This document shows, piece after piece, positions 10,211 through 18,553 of a DNA stretch of 64,000 bases (within the stretch, counting starts at the first letter, position 1; each line of letters opens with the position of its first letter). Under the pieces are notes generated by a model. The model was not told the origin of the DNA. It made no database searches and was given only the letters and a program-made list of their open reading frames with translations. The DNA comes from Methylicorpusculum oleiharenae. Lineage in GTDB: Bacteria; Pseudomonadota; Gammaproteobacteria; Methylococcales; Methylomonadaceae. The DNA lies in NCBI RefSeq assembly GCF_009828925.2, contig NZ_WUTY02000001.1, positions 3,130,492 through 3,194,491 on the forward strand, written 5' to 3'. The position numbers and the translations under genes are program-made.

Positions 10211-10317
10211 GTTTTTACCTTTGTTAACTGATGTTTTAATAAGCTTTGTTTCAGTCACTTCCGGTGATCCGGTCAGTTAACCTCAGTATCACGATTAATC
10301 TCCGTTAAAGCGGTCGA

Positions 10318-10500
10318 TTAACTGGATTCCTTTTGTTTGTTGACTCTAAATTTTTCACGCTTGTCGATTTGCACGATCCGTCCGTCGTGAACAACGATTT
10401 CAAGTGAACCAAAACGAACACCTTCCAATAAAGTGAGTACACGCATGACCACCTCCTGATTTAAGTCAACGGATAAGTCGCTTTCAAATTTATAAGTCAT
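10318..10500 (-). CDS. YezD-like small protein (DUF2292)
   Basis: A 60-residue protein with the YezD/DUF2292 pattern VLTLLEGVRFGSLEIVVHDG followed by RIVQIDKREKFR. An excellent ribosome site (AAGGAG) precedes the ATG. Members of this family commonly sit beside sulfate transport or assimilation genes, but no biochemical role is established. Here it is the first gene of the sulfate-import run, separated from the porin by about 100 bases. It is too small for an enzyme and may be regulatory. Confidence 0.8.
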   Translation of the reverse strand: MTYKFESDLSVDLNQEVVMRVLTLLEGVRFGSLEIVVHDGRIVQIDKREKFRVNKQKESS

Positions 10501-10902
10501 GAACCGCTCCTTGACGTTGTGATAGTGTCACATTGTTGAGATCAAACATTTTTGGCAATTATTCAGCGTAGGTTGAGTAGCATGTTTTTCGCAACCCAAC
10601 CATTAACGCAATGGCCCTGAAATGTTGGGTTAGCTATCGCCAACCGCAACCTATGCGGAGCATCACCTTTGTTTTGCTGCTCTGCTGAATTGTTATCGAT
10701 TTTGTTGTGTGTATGCTAACGAGCTGGAGAAAGTTATTGAAACGATATAATTAGATTTATTTATCTTAAATTTAGATATAAGCAGTCAGGCTTTGAACTT
10801 TGTAGTTTTATGAGATATAGGTACCATACTCATTCACAATGAAGTCGACAGCCTTTGTTTTTGATGGATTGCTGGCGGTATTTACAAAGAGAGATCAATT
10901 TC
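10501..10902. other. Divergent intergenic region with a palindromic dispersed repeat
   Basis: This 402-base gap separates the yezD-led sulfate operon (reverse) from chrA (forward), so it must carry both promoters. A dispersed palindromic repeat occupies about 10567-10664. An AT-rich stretch at 10740-10800 is the likely chrA promoter zone. I see no gene in it. Confidence 0.6.
10567..10664. repeat. Dispersed palindromic repeat, copy 1
   Basis: The element starts GCGTAGGTTG and contains the inverted match CAACCTATGC near its right end, with internal GCAACCCAAC and GTTGGGTTAG arms. A second copy lies at 39031-39090 and a shorter, inverted one at 51021-51058. All three are intergenic. It looks like a REP or small MITE-type element. 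Confidence 0.75.
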
Positions 10903-12276
10903 ATGAGTCATAGGGAAAGAACCGCAACACCGCATAAATTAATGCCGTCGGAGCACGTCAGCTTCAAGGATGCGCTTTACTTTTGGTTTAAGTTGGGTTT
11001 CATCAGCTTTGGCGGTCCAGCCGGGCAAATTTCAATCATGCATCAAGAGCTGGTTGAAAATCGTCACTGGATTTCGGAACGGCGATTCCTGCATGCACTT
11101 AACTATTGCATGCTGTTACCGGGACCTGAGGCGCAACAACTGGCAATTTATATCGGCTGGTTATTGCATAAGACCTGGGGTGGCATTATTGCGGGGGTTC
11201 TGTTTGTCTTGCCATCCTTGTTTATTCTGATCGTATTGTCTTGGATATATCTTGCTTTGGGCGATTTACCCTGGGTCGCGGGGCTGTTTTATGGCGTTAA
11301 GCCTGCCGTTACGGCCATCGTCATGCAGGCGGCTTACCGTATTGGTTCACGCGCACTTAAAAATGCTGTGTTATGGACGATTGCCGCCGCCTCTTTCGTT
11401 GCCATTTTTGCGCTGAATGTTCCCTTTCCGGCCATTGTTGTGAGTGCTGCTCTGATAGGGTTTTTTGGGAGCCGAATTATGCCCGTCAAATTCAAAACCG
11501 GTGGGCATGGCAGTTCAGCCAGATCATACGGTCCGGCGGTTATAGATGACGATACGCCACGGCTTGATCATACTCACTTTCGCTGGTCACGACTATTCAG
11601 TATTGGGTTGATTGGTGCTGTGTTGTGGCTTATACCCATGGCGGCATTGACGATACATTATGGCTGGGCTCATGCGCTGACACAAATGGGCTGGTTTTTT
11701 ACCAAGGCGGCGTTGTTAACCTTTGGAGGGGCTTATGCCGTTTTGCCTTATGTGTATCAGGGGGCTGTCGAAAACTTTCATTGGCTGGTTCCTCAGCAAA
11801 TGATAGACGGTCTGGCTTTAGGCGAAACCACGCCGGGACCGCTGATCATGGTAGTCGCCTTCGTCGGATTTGTAGCGGGATGGGCTCAGGCGCTTTTCGG
11901 TCCCGATCATCTGTTGCTTGCCGGTACAGTAGCTGCAATCGTGGTGACCTATTTTACGTTTTTACCCAGCTTTTTATTCATCCTGGCAGGGGGACCCTTG
12001 GTGGAGTCCACGCATGGAAATTTGAAATTTACAGCACCGTTAACGGCAATTACTGCTGCGGTAGTCGGGGTGGTTTTAAACCTGGCTCTGTTTTTTGCCT
12101 GGCATGTCTTGTGGCCTGAGGGCATTGAGGGTCAATTCGATTTTATGGCAGCGGTCATCTGTGTGGTCGCCTTATTTGCTATCTTCCGTTACCAGGTCGG
12201 CGTCATTCGGATAATTGCCGCTTCCGGTATTACAGGTCTGCTTTTTACGCTGATCAAAACAGTCGGATTAGGGTAG
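10903..12276 (+). CDS. chrA: Chromate transporter, two-domain ChrA (CHR family)
   Basis: A 457-residue integral membrane protein with two homologous CHR domains, each opening with the family motif: FGGPAGQISIMHQELVE in the first half and FGGAYAVLPYVYQGAVE in the second. The signature LPGPEAQQLAIYIGW and its counterpart LGETTPGPLIMVVAFVGF are both present. ChrA proteins export chromate in antiport. Chromate enters cells through sulfate importers, so a position next to the sulfate operon makes sense, though the genes are divergent. I chose ATG at 10903 because AGAGAG lies upstream; an in-frame TTG at 10855 has no such support. Confidence 0.92.
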   Translation: MSHRERTATPHKLMPSEHVSFKDALYFWFKLGFISFGGPAGQISIMHQELVENRHWISERRFLHALNYCMLLPGPEAQQLAIYIGWLLHKTWGGIIAGVLFVLPSLFILIVLSWIYLALGDLPWVAGLFYGVKPAVTAIVMQAAYRIGSRALKNAVLWTIAAASFVAIFALNVPFPAIVVSAALIGFFGSRIMPVKFKTGGHGSSARSYGPAVIDDDTPRLDHTHFRWSRLFSIGLIGAVLWLIPMAALTIHYGWAHALTQMGWFFTKAALLTFGGAYAVLPYVYQGAVENFHWLVPQQMIDGLALGETTPGPLIMVVAFVGFVAGWAQALFGPDHLLLAGTVAAIVVTYFTFLPSFLFILAGGPLVESTHGNLKFTAPLTAITAAVVGVVLNLALFFAWHVLWPEGIEGQFDFMAAVICVVALFAIFRYQVGVIRIIAASGITGLLFTLIKTVGLG

Positions 12277-12682
12277 TGTTATTCAATGGGAATGGATTCA
12301 GAAAGACGCAATTGTTCCAGTGACTTGGCTAAAGCCAAGAGTCTCTTGCGTTGTTCCTGGTTCAAGTTGTCACTGGCGGTTGAGAAGTCGAAGTGCTGTT
12401 TCAACCGGGTTAAACTCTTTTAGTTCTGCAAAGAGCAGGATTATTTCCCGAATTGCAGGTGATAGATACTGCAAGCGCGGACACCGTCACATTGACCTTC
12501 ATAGTCTACTTACTGTCAGCATCTGGCTCGCCATATCATTTCTGGGCTAAGTTGTGAGAAGTTATATAGGGGCGAGAATGCGTTACTAATTAGCTGGAAA
12601 AATGCAATCAGATTTAAGCGTTTTCGAAATTGTCATATAATGCCCGGCTTATTAACTAATGTTTTCAGTGTGGGAAGATAAT
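12277..12682. other. Intergenic region with traces of a decayed reverse-strand gene
   Basis: The 406-base gap has no intact gene. On the reverse strand about 12281-12480 encodes protein-like pieces in two frames: PAIREIILLFAELKEFNPVE ends early at a stop, and the neighbouring frame continues with NQEQRKRLLALAKSLEQL to a stop near 12284. This looks like a small gene broken by a frameshift. The AT-rich part after 12560 probably holds the promoter of the next gene. Confidence 0.4.
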
Positions 12683-13246
12683 ATGAAGAAAAACATCTTT
12701 TTGGTCTCTGTGGTTTTTTTATTTTTTTCAGCGCTCGCTAATGCTCATGGGCCTGTTCGTCAAAAAGTAAAAGAAGAAATTAAAATTAATGCGCCTGCTG
12801 AAAAAGTGTGGGACATCATCAAAAATTATGACGATATGTCATGGTTGCCGGCAGTCGCCAGTTCAAAAACGGATAAAGGCAATAAAAAAGGTTCTGTGCG
12901 CGTATTGACGCTTAAAGACGGCGGCACTATTACCGAAGAATTAAAAAAATACGATGAAAAGAAAATGTCTTATTCCTACAAGATTTCAGACATGAGTACC
13001 GCCAAAACAATCAATCATTCCGGTAAAGACGAAAATGTGCCTGTTTTGCCTGTCAGTAACTATGCCGCTGATATTGAAGTAAAAGCTAAAGGCGATACCA
13101 GCGTTGTGATCTGGAAAGCAGGTTACTATCGTGCCTATATGAACAACAATCCTCCTGCTGAAATGAATGAAGAAGCGGCTAATTCATCCGTAAAAGCTGT
13201 TTTTACCGCAGGTTTGGAAAATATTAAAAAACTGGCTGAGAAATAA
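12683..13246 (+). CDS. Periplasmic SRPBCC protein, MxaD-like
   Basis: A 187-residue secreted protein with a signal peptide (MKKNIFLVSVVFLFFSALAN), then an SRPBCC/START-like domain that opens KEEIKINAPAEKVWDIIKNY and closes with a long helix near AVFTAGLENIKKLAEK. MxaD of methylotrophs has this architecture and aids electron transfer from methanol dehydrogenase to cytochrome c. The start at 12683 is set by GGAAG; an ATG at 12659 would place charged residues before the signal. The next gene begins 11 bases downstream, so they form an operon. The link to methanol oxidation is an inference, because no mxaF or xoxF is present. Confidence 0.75.
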   Translation: MKKNIFLVSVVFLFFSALANAHGPVRQKVKEEIKINAPAEKVWDIIKNYDDMSWLPAVASSKTDKGNKKGSVRVLTLKDGGTITEELKKYDEKKMSYSYKISDMSTAKTINHSGKDENVPVLPVSNYAADIEVKAKGDTSVVIWKAGYYRAYMNNNPPAEMNEEAANSSVKAVFTAGLENIKKLAEK

Positions 13247-13257
13247 GGTCAAGTTAG

Positions 13258-14214
13258 ATGATTATTAAAGGCATGATCAATGCGACTGGCATTTTATTAT
13301 TTTCATTAACTTTCTGTGTTGCAGCTGAGCCTTATGCCTTTATAACCAATCAACTGGGTGACAGTGTATCGGTCATTGATACGGCCCAGGCTAAAGTCAT
13401 TTCTACCATTCCAGTCTCGGGTAAACCGGCTGGTGTGTCCGTATCTCAAGATGGCCGGCGGGTTTATATCAGCACGCCGGAGGCAAAGGGAATTGCCGTT
13501 TTGGATGCAGTCAATCATAAACTATTGGCGCAATTTCCTGTCAGTTCAGGCGCGCTGGGTATCACTGTCGATAAAACCGGCCACCTGATTTTTGTGGCGG
13601 ACTGGTTCAATAACTCGGTGGCTGTGATTGATGCCGATACTTTTAAAGTGATCAACACCCTACCTGTGGGAAAGTCGCCCTCCGGTATGGTGGTTAGTTC
13701 AGATAACAAATGGTTGTTCGTCGCCAATCGTTTGGATAACAGTGTTTCCCAAATTGACATGAAAACCATGCGGATTCGAAATACGACCAAAGTTGGCGAG
13801 CATCCTTTTGGGCTGATCCTTGACGCTAAGGACGAGCGTCTTTATGTGGCTAATGTCGAAAGTGATGATGTAACGGTACTGGATGCCCAGCATTTGAAAC
13901 GGTTGCAGACTATCAAAGTGAAGACGCTGCCTTATGCCGTGACGCTGGCCCTGAATGATTCACGGCTGTTTGTCACGAACCAGGACGACAGTTCCGTGTC
14001 CGTTATCGATACGCAAGCAATGCAGGAAATAGCGGTGATCGAGGTCGGCGACAAGCCGGAAGGTATCAGTACTCATCCCAATGACCGATGGGTTTACGTC
14101 GCAAACTGGTTTGATAATAACGTTTCCGTGATTGATGCGAAAACCCTGCAAGTCATTGATACGATAGAAGCGGGCGAGGGTAGCCGGGCGTTTGGCCAAT
14201 TCATAAGCCGCTAA
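13258..14214 (+). CDS. Secreted YVTN-repeat beta-propeller protein (YncE-like)
   Basis: A 318-residue protein with a signal peptide (cleavage near VAA) and about seven blades of a YVTN/NHL-type repeat: SVSVIDTAQAKVISTIPVSG, NSVAVIDADTFKVINTLPVG and VSVIDAKTLQVIDTIEAGEG are successive copies. Such propellers are scaffold or redox-partner proteins. Related proteins accompany PQQ-dependent alcohol oxidation genes. It follows the MxaD-like gene after 11 bases, suggesting a shared periplasmic role. No enzymatic residues can be assigned. Confidence 0.82.
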   Translation: MIIKGMINATGILLFSLTFCVAAEPYAFITNQLGDSVSVIDTAQAKVISTIPVSGKPAGVSVSQDGRRVYISTPEAKGIAVLDAVNHKLLAQFPVSSGALGITVDKTGHLIFVADWFNNSVAVIDADTFKVINTLPVGKSPSGMVVSSDNKWLFVANRLDNSVSQIDMKTMRIRNTTKVGEHPFGLILDAKDERLYVANVESDDVTVLDAQHLKRLQTIKVKTLPYAVTLALNDSRLFVTNQDDSSVSVIDTQAMQEIAVIEVGDKPEGISTHPNDRWVYVANWFDNNVSVIDAKTLQVIDTIEAGEGSRAFGQFISR

Positions 14215-14433
14215 AAAGTGGCGGTTTGATCAATATCCAGCGTGTCTGCAAAATCCCAAGCCAACAAATAAGTTCTCCGGATAAGTCTTGTAGCAAGGCT
14301 TAAATGACTTCCGTCAAAATACGTATTTGAAGAACAGTAAAGGCTCTTTTTTTAAAAAATAGTTGTGGGTTTTTGCATTTATGAGAAGATGCGCGCCCTT
14401 GGATTAAACAATTGATTTGAAAGAGGAGAGAAC

Positions 14434-14718
14434 ATGGCTGAAACAGTGGATGAATTGACAGTGACCTATGAAGATGGGGGCATTGAAACCGTCAAGGAAT
14501 TGGATAAGAAAGTCCTGACTAAAGGAGCCTGGGCAACTGTTATGTATCGCTATCAAGACTGGGACAGAGCCAAGGAGGCCTATGGTCCTGATAAATATAC
14601 AATACGCCGGTATCAAAAAAGAAACGGCGAGTACCAGCAAAAATCAAAATTTAATATTTCGAGTAAAGACCAGGCCAAAAGTATTATTGAAGGATTACAG
14701 GAATGGATTGCGGATTAA
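14434..14718 (+). CDS. Conserved small protein of unknown function
   Basis: A 94-residue soluble, highly charged protein with no signal peptide, preceded by a strong ribosome site (GAGGAG). It has a YEDGGIETVKELDKKVLTKG segment, a basic YTIRRYQKRNGEYQQKSKF stretch, and a C-terminal helix ending EWIAD. I do not recognise a named domain. It lies 33 bases upstream of trhO in the same direction and may be co-transcribed with it. Confidence 0.7.
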   Translation: MAETVDELTVTYEDGGIETVKELDKKVLTKGAWATVMYRYQDWDRAKEAYGPDKYTIRRYQKRNGEYQQKSKFNISSKDQAKSIIEGLQEWIAD

Positions 14719-14751
14719 CCTGTATTTGCCCTGATTTGTAGAAGGCGTTAT

Positions 14752-15735
14752 ATGTTTCAAAATGTTGTTTGTGCGTTGTATAAGTTTGTCACGCTGGAAG
14801 ATTATCAGGCGCTGCGCCTGCCTCTACTCAACTGTATGGAAGCCCATCAAATCAGGGGAACATTGATCCTGGCAAAAGAAGGGATTAACGGCACTGTCGC
14901 AGGAAGCCGGGAAAACGTTGATGCGTTGCTGATTTTTTTAAGAAATGATTCTCGTCTGAAAGATCTTGATTTCAAGGAATCGTTCAGTGAAACCATGCCG
15001 TTCAACCGCACAAAGGTTAAGCTTAAAAATGAAATCGTGACCATGGGTATAGAAGGTATTGATCCCAAGCAAGTCGTCGGCACCTATGTGGAGCCTTCAG
15101 ATTGGAACCGGTTGATTGCTGATCCTGAGGTTATCCTGATCGATACACGCAACGATTATGAATATCAGGTGGGCACTTTTAAAAATGCAATCAATCCCAA
15201 GACCACAAACTTCAGAGAATTTCCCCAGTTTGTAAAACAACATCTTGATCCCGCTAAACACAAAAAAGTAGCCATGTTCTGCACGGGCGGCATACGTTGC
15301 GAAAAATCAACCGCTTACTTAAAAGAGCAAGGTTTTTCGGATGTTTTTCACTTGAAAGGCGGTATTTTAAAATACCTGGAACAAGTGCCCGAACAGGAAA
15401 CGCTTTGGGACGGTGAATGTTTTGTCTTTGATGACCGGGTGACGGTTAATCATAGTCTTCAAAAAGGCCGGCATGATTTGTGTAATGCGTGCAGAACGCC
15501 TATTACGGAAGCTGAGAAAGCCGACCACCGATATGAACAAGGTGTCAGTTGTCCGCTTTGCTTCGGCAAAGTCACTGAAACGCAAAAATCCCGGTTTATA
15601 GAGCGTGAAAAGCAAATGAATCTGGCCCGGCAAAGAGGTGAAGCTCACATGGGGGCGGATGCTGCAAAATTGCTGGAAGCCAAGCGGCAGCAAAAACTGG
15701 ATCGTAAGCTCAAGCTGAAAATTCAAATCGTATAA
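14752..15735 (+). CDS. trhO: tRNA uridine(34) hydroxylase, rhodanese-domain protein TrhO/YceA
   Basis: A 327-residue protein of the TrhO family, which makes 5-hydroxyuridine at the tRNA wobble position using oxygen. The N-terminal domain is acylphosphatase-like, with [15 protein letters not shown]. The central rhodanese domain has the active-site loop [12 protein letters not shown], and the C-terminal region holds the cysteine-rich [12 protein letters not shown] and [11 protein letters not shown] motifs. Length and motif order match the family. It is followed after 23 bases by a redoxin gene. Confidence 0.93.
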   Translation: MFQNVVCALYKFVTLEDYQALRLPLLNCMEAHQIRGTLILAKEGINGTVAGSRENVDALLIFLRNDSRLKDLDFKESFSETMPFNRTKVKLKNEIVTMGIEGIDPKQVVGTYVEPSDWNRLIADPEVILIDTRNDYEYQVGTFKNAINPKTTNFREFPQFVKQHLDPAKHKKVAMFCTGGIRCEKSTAYLKEQGFSDVFHLKGGILKYLEQVPEQETLWDGECFVFDDRVTVNHSLQKGRHDLCNACRTPITEAEKADHRYEQGVSCPLCFGKVTETQKSRFIEREKQMNLARQRGEAHMGADAAKLLEAKRQQKLDRKLKLKIQIV

Positions 15736-15758
15736 GATTCATCAGTGAAGGTTAAGAC

Positions 15759-16427
15759 ATGAAGGCGCAGACAGGCGATCAGGCACCGGAGTTATCTATT
15801 TCAGAATGGGTTCAGGGTGAGTCCGTGCAACTGAGCCAACTGTTGGGTAAAGTGGTTTTGCTGGATTTTTTTCAAGTCAACTGCCCCGGCTGTTTTCTTT
15901 ATGCGCTGCCTCACGCCATCTCTTTGCATGAGCGCTTTGCGGATAAAGGTTTGGTGGTTTTAGGGATTGCTACGGCTTTTGAAGATTTTGATAAAAATAC
16001 GCTGGAGAATCTAAAGAGACTCATCAATCAGCATGAACTCACCGGCGCGACGCTGGAATTATTATCGCAGCGAGGCGAATTGGTTAATGGCCGTTGGCCC
16101 TACCAAATTCCTTTTCCTGTCGCGATGGACCGTTTGGTCAAGCGTTCTGAACCTGTGAACGATGGCGTGATAGACAGCTTCATCAGTGAACGGGTACCGG
16201 ATTTTTCAGAACAAACGTTTGAGCATCAAGAAAACATTCGCGCACACGTTAAAAACTATTTTCAATCATTGCAATTTCACGCCGAAACTTTTGATCGTTT
16301 TGATTTGAAAGGCACGCCCTCGCAGGTCTTGATTGATCAGCAGGGCATTATCCGAGAGATTGCATTTGGCACAAGCCCTGATCTGGAAGACCAAATTGCC
16401 GGACTTTTTCTTGAAGAGGCCGATTAA
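15759..16427 (+). CDS. TlpA/redoxin-family thioredoxin-like protein
   Basis: A 222-residue thioredoxin-fold protein with a CPGC redox motif in FFQVNCPGCFLYALPHAI and the redoxin-type QAPELSISEW opening. It has no signal peptide, so it is probably cytosolic. An inserted helical region (about 90-165) precedes the cis-proline loop KGTPSQVLIDQQGIIRE. It may be a thiol reductase or peroxiredoxin-like protein. It is likely co-transcribed with trhO. Confidence 0.8.
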   Translation: MKAQTGDQAPELSISEWVQGESVQLSQLLGKVVLLDFFQVNCPGCFLYALPHAISLHERFADKGLVVLGIATAFEDFDKNTLENLKRLINQHELTGATLELLSQRGELVNGRWPYQIPFPVAMDRLVKRSEPVNDGVIDSFISERVPDFSEQTFEHQENIRAHVKNYFQSLQFHAETFDRFDLKGTPSQVLIDQQGIIREIAFGTSPDLEDQIAGLFLEEAD

Positions 16428-16451
16428 ATCAATACCGGATCAACTTTATAA

Positions 16452-16574
16452 AGATGTTTCAGCTCTAACTCTATTTTCCTAGCCGACCGCGTCGTTTCGG
16501 CAGAGATTGCCTAATTCCATACTTTATGGAAACTCGAAGCTAACCATCCATGGCACTATTTAGCTGAAACATCT
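16452..16574. repeat. Short element bounded by 13-bp inverted repeats
   Basis: The 13-mer AGATGTTTCAGCT at 16452-16464 is matched exactly in reverse complement at 16562-16574, bounding 123 bases between two convergent genes. The interior has a smaller hairpin (GCCGAC with GTTTCGGC). It could be a miniature transposable element or a large terminator-like fold. No second copy was found in the window. Confidence 0.5.
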
Positions 16575-16585
16575 TGCTAATCAGG

Positions 16586-17134
16586 TTAATACAAGCCCAG
16601 TTGAACTTGCGCAACCTCGGACATCATTTCTCGTGACCAGGGCGGATCAAGAACGACTTCAACGTCAACGCTTTCCACGCCGGGCAGGGCGCGTATCGAT
16701 TTTTCAACGTCACCCTGAATAACGGGCCCCATGCCACAGCCAGGGGCGGTCAGTGTCATCTGGATTTGGACCCTGTTTTTGCCGCTCTCGACGGGTGTGA
16801 CATAGCAACCGTAAACCAAGCCCAAATCAACGATGTTGACCGGGATTTCCGGGTCATACACTGTTTTCATGACTTCCCAGCAGTTTTTTTCGACAGATTC
16901 CGGGTCGGTCTCAGTGACCACCGTTTCCAAATGATGTGGTTCTTTACCCAATACGTCGGCATCAGCGCTGGCAATACGCACCATGTGGCCGTAATCGGTC
17001 ACCACCGTGTAGTTATTGCCTAGCGATTGATGAAGGGTGACCACTGTGCCTTGGGTCAATGTACTGGGATTGCCATCCGGTATCATGACGACGTTGACAT
17101 CGCGAGTTAAGGTTATCGTTTCTCTTGCAGCCAT
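16586..17134 (-). CDS. sufT: Fe-S cluster assembly protein SufT (DUF59/PaaD-like)
   Basis: A 182-residue protein whose C-terminal half is a MIP18/DUF59 domain with VYDPEIPVNIVDLGLVYG and the cysteine motif TLTAPGCGMGPVIQ. The N-terminal ~70 residues are the SufT-specific region, with VNVVMIPDGNPSTLTQGTVV. SufT aids maturation of iron-sulfur proteins. It is the last gene of a run with yciK, mupP and ubiG, 15 bases after yciK. In a window with a cysteine desulfurase it may draw on the same sulfur supply, though nothing shows a direct link. Confidence 0.9.
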   Translation of the reverse strand: MAARETITLTRDVNVVMIPDGNPSTLTQGTVVTLHQSLGNNYTVVTDYGHMVRIASADADVLGKEPHHLETVVTETDPESVEKNCWEVMKTVYDPEIPVNIVDLGLVYGCYVTPVESGKNRVQIQMTLTAPGCGMGPVIQGDVEKSIRALPGVESVDVEVVLDPPWSREMMSEVAQVQLGLY

Positions 17135-17149
17135 ATTTAGAAGGATCCT

Positions 17150-17896
17150 TTATTGCTTGAATGTGTGTGCGTCGATGATTTGTCCGTTCATGCCGATACT
17201 AGCCGGACTGAACAGATAAAGGTAAATATCAGCCAGTGAATGCATTTCCGGTAAAAGGCTTTTATCTTCGGCCGGATAAGATTTTTTGCGTACCGGTGAG
17301 TTAACAGGTCCAGGAATCAAGGTGTTGACCCGGATCTTGCCTTCTGCTTCCAGTTCCTCCGCCAGAATGTGCGCGAGTCCCTCCAGCGCTATTTTCGATA
17401 CGCCGTAAGCGCTGGAATAGGCAGGTGCGGTTCTGGCTCGAGAATCGCTTGTAAAAACGATGGACGCGGGTTCACTTTTTTGTAAAAGGGGTAACAAAAC
17501 CCGGCAAAGTAAGAAAGGGGCGTTCAAATTGACATTCAGCGTATGCCCCCAGTCTTTGGTTTTAGTGATCGCAATCGGTTCAAACGCGACAAACTCAACT
17601 GCTGAATGCAATAACCCATTCAATTGGCCGTATTTGCTTTCAATACGGTCCGCCAAATCCTGGTAATCGTTTTCATTGGCACCGGCTAGATCGAACGGAT
17701 AAAGAACGGGTTCGGGCGCTTGTTCCGAAACAATGGCGTCATAAACCGCTTCCAGTTTTGGAATGCTTTTATCCAGTAAAATGATATGCGCGCCTTGTTT
17801 GGCAAGCGCAAGCGCGGCGCTTCCGCCTAATCCGCCCCCGGCGCCGGTTATCAGAATAACTTGTCCGCTTAATGACATAGTGCTGTTTTTATCCAT
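17150..17896 (-). CDS. yciK: Short-chain dehydrogenase YciK
   Basis: A 248-residue Rossmann-fold oxidoreductase with the NAD(P) motif TGAGGGLGGSAALAL and the catalytic YSSAYGVSKIALEGLA (Tyr and Lys). It matches YciK by sequence type and by neighbourhood, since yciK follows mupP and ubiG in many gammaproteobacteria. Its physiological substrate is unknown. A second start (MSLSGQVILITG at 17878) is equally plausible. Both overlap the end of mupP. Confidence 0.85.
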   Translation of the reverse strand: MDKNSTMSLSGQVILITGAGGGLGGSAALALAKQGAHIILLDKSIPKLEAVYDAIVSEQAPEPVLYPFDLAGANENDYQDLADRIESKYGQLNGLLHSAVEFVAFEPIAITKTKDWGHTLNVNLNAPFLLCRVLLPLLQKSEPASIVFTSDSRARTAPAYSSAYGVSKIALEGLAHILAEELEAEGKIRVNTLIPGPVNSPVRKKSYPAEDKSLLPEMHSLADIYLYLFSPASIGMNGQIIDAHTFKQ

Positions 17897-18549
17897 GCTT
17901 CAATCTGTTCAGGGTGTTCAATCAGAGCGTCGGCTCCCCATGAGTGTGGGGTATCTTCGGGCTTCAGGTAGCCGTATAAGGCTGCCAATGTTTTCATGCC
18001 GGCATTTTTTCCGGCGGCAATGTCATGAGAAGCATCACCGATATAAACGCATTCCTCGGGGGCTACGTCAGCCTGTTTGCAGCCGGCGAACATGGGTTCG
18101 GGATGCGGTTTGCTGTTGCCGGTGCTGTCGCCGCTGATAATGCAAGCCGCCCGCTGATTAAGGTCTAATGCAGTCATCAACGGTTCAGTAAAGCGTTTTT
18201 GCTTATTGGTAATCACCCCCCATTTAAGACCGCTGGCTTCGATGCCGGCCAGCGTTTCAGGCATGCCGGGAAAGAAGACAGAGTGTTCGGCAATATGGGT
18301 CTGATAGTGATCAAGCATGGTGATCAGCAGTGAGTCGTGCAAGTCCTGTGTAAAACGGTCTTGTAAACAAAGTTTGATCATGGCCGATGCACCGAACGAT
18401 ATCAACGGGCGTACCGATTCTACGCTAATTGTTTCGATACCTGAGTCGGCTAAGGCGAAGTTCAGACAGGCAATCAAATCCGGGGCAGTATCGACCAGGG
18501 TGCCGTCTAAATCGAACAAGACGCAGGACAATTTAAAATCATGGCTCAT
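17869..18549 (-). CDS. mupP: HAD phosphatase, probable N-acetylmuramate 6-phosphate phosphatase MupP
   Basis: A 226-residue HAD-superfamily phosphatase with the nucleophile motif VLFDLDGTLVDTAPDL, the motif II/III region WGVITNKQKRFTEPL and motif IV in YIGDASHDIAAGKNAG. Phosphoglycolate phosphatase (Gph) has the same fold. The position between ubiG and yciK points to MupP, which acts in recycling of cell-wall muramic acid in Pseudomonas. The start at MSHDFKLSC follows the ubiG stop directly; a longer reading would overlap ubiG. Confidence 0.85.
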   Translation of the reverse strand: MSHDFKLSCVLFDLDGTLVDTAPDLIACLNFALADSGIETISVESVRPLISFGASAMIKLCLQDRFTQDLHDSLLITMLDHYQTHIAEHSVFFPGMPETLAGIEASGLKWGVITNKQKRFTEPLMTALDLNQRAACIISGDSTGNSKPHPEPMFAGCKQADVAPEECVYIGDASHDIAAGKNAGMKTLAALYGYLKPEDTPHSWGADALIEHPEQIEAWIKTALCH

Positions 18550-18553
18550 AACG

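Noticed and set aside
12320-12550. Forward 76-codon gene candidate after chrA
   Set aside because: No ribosome site or domain, and the reverse strand carries more protein-like traces.
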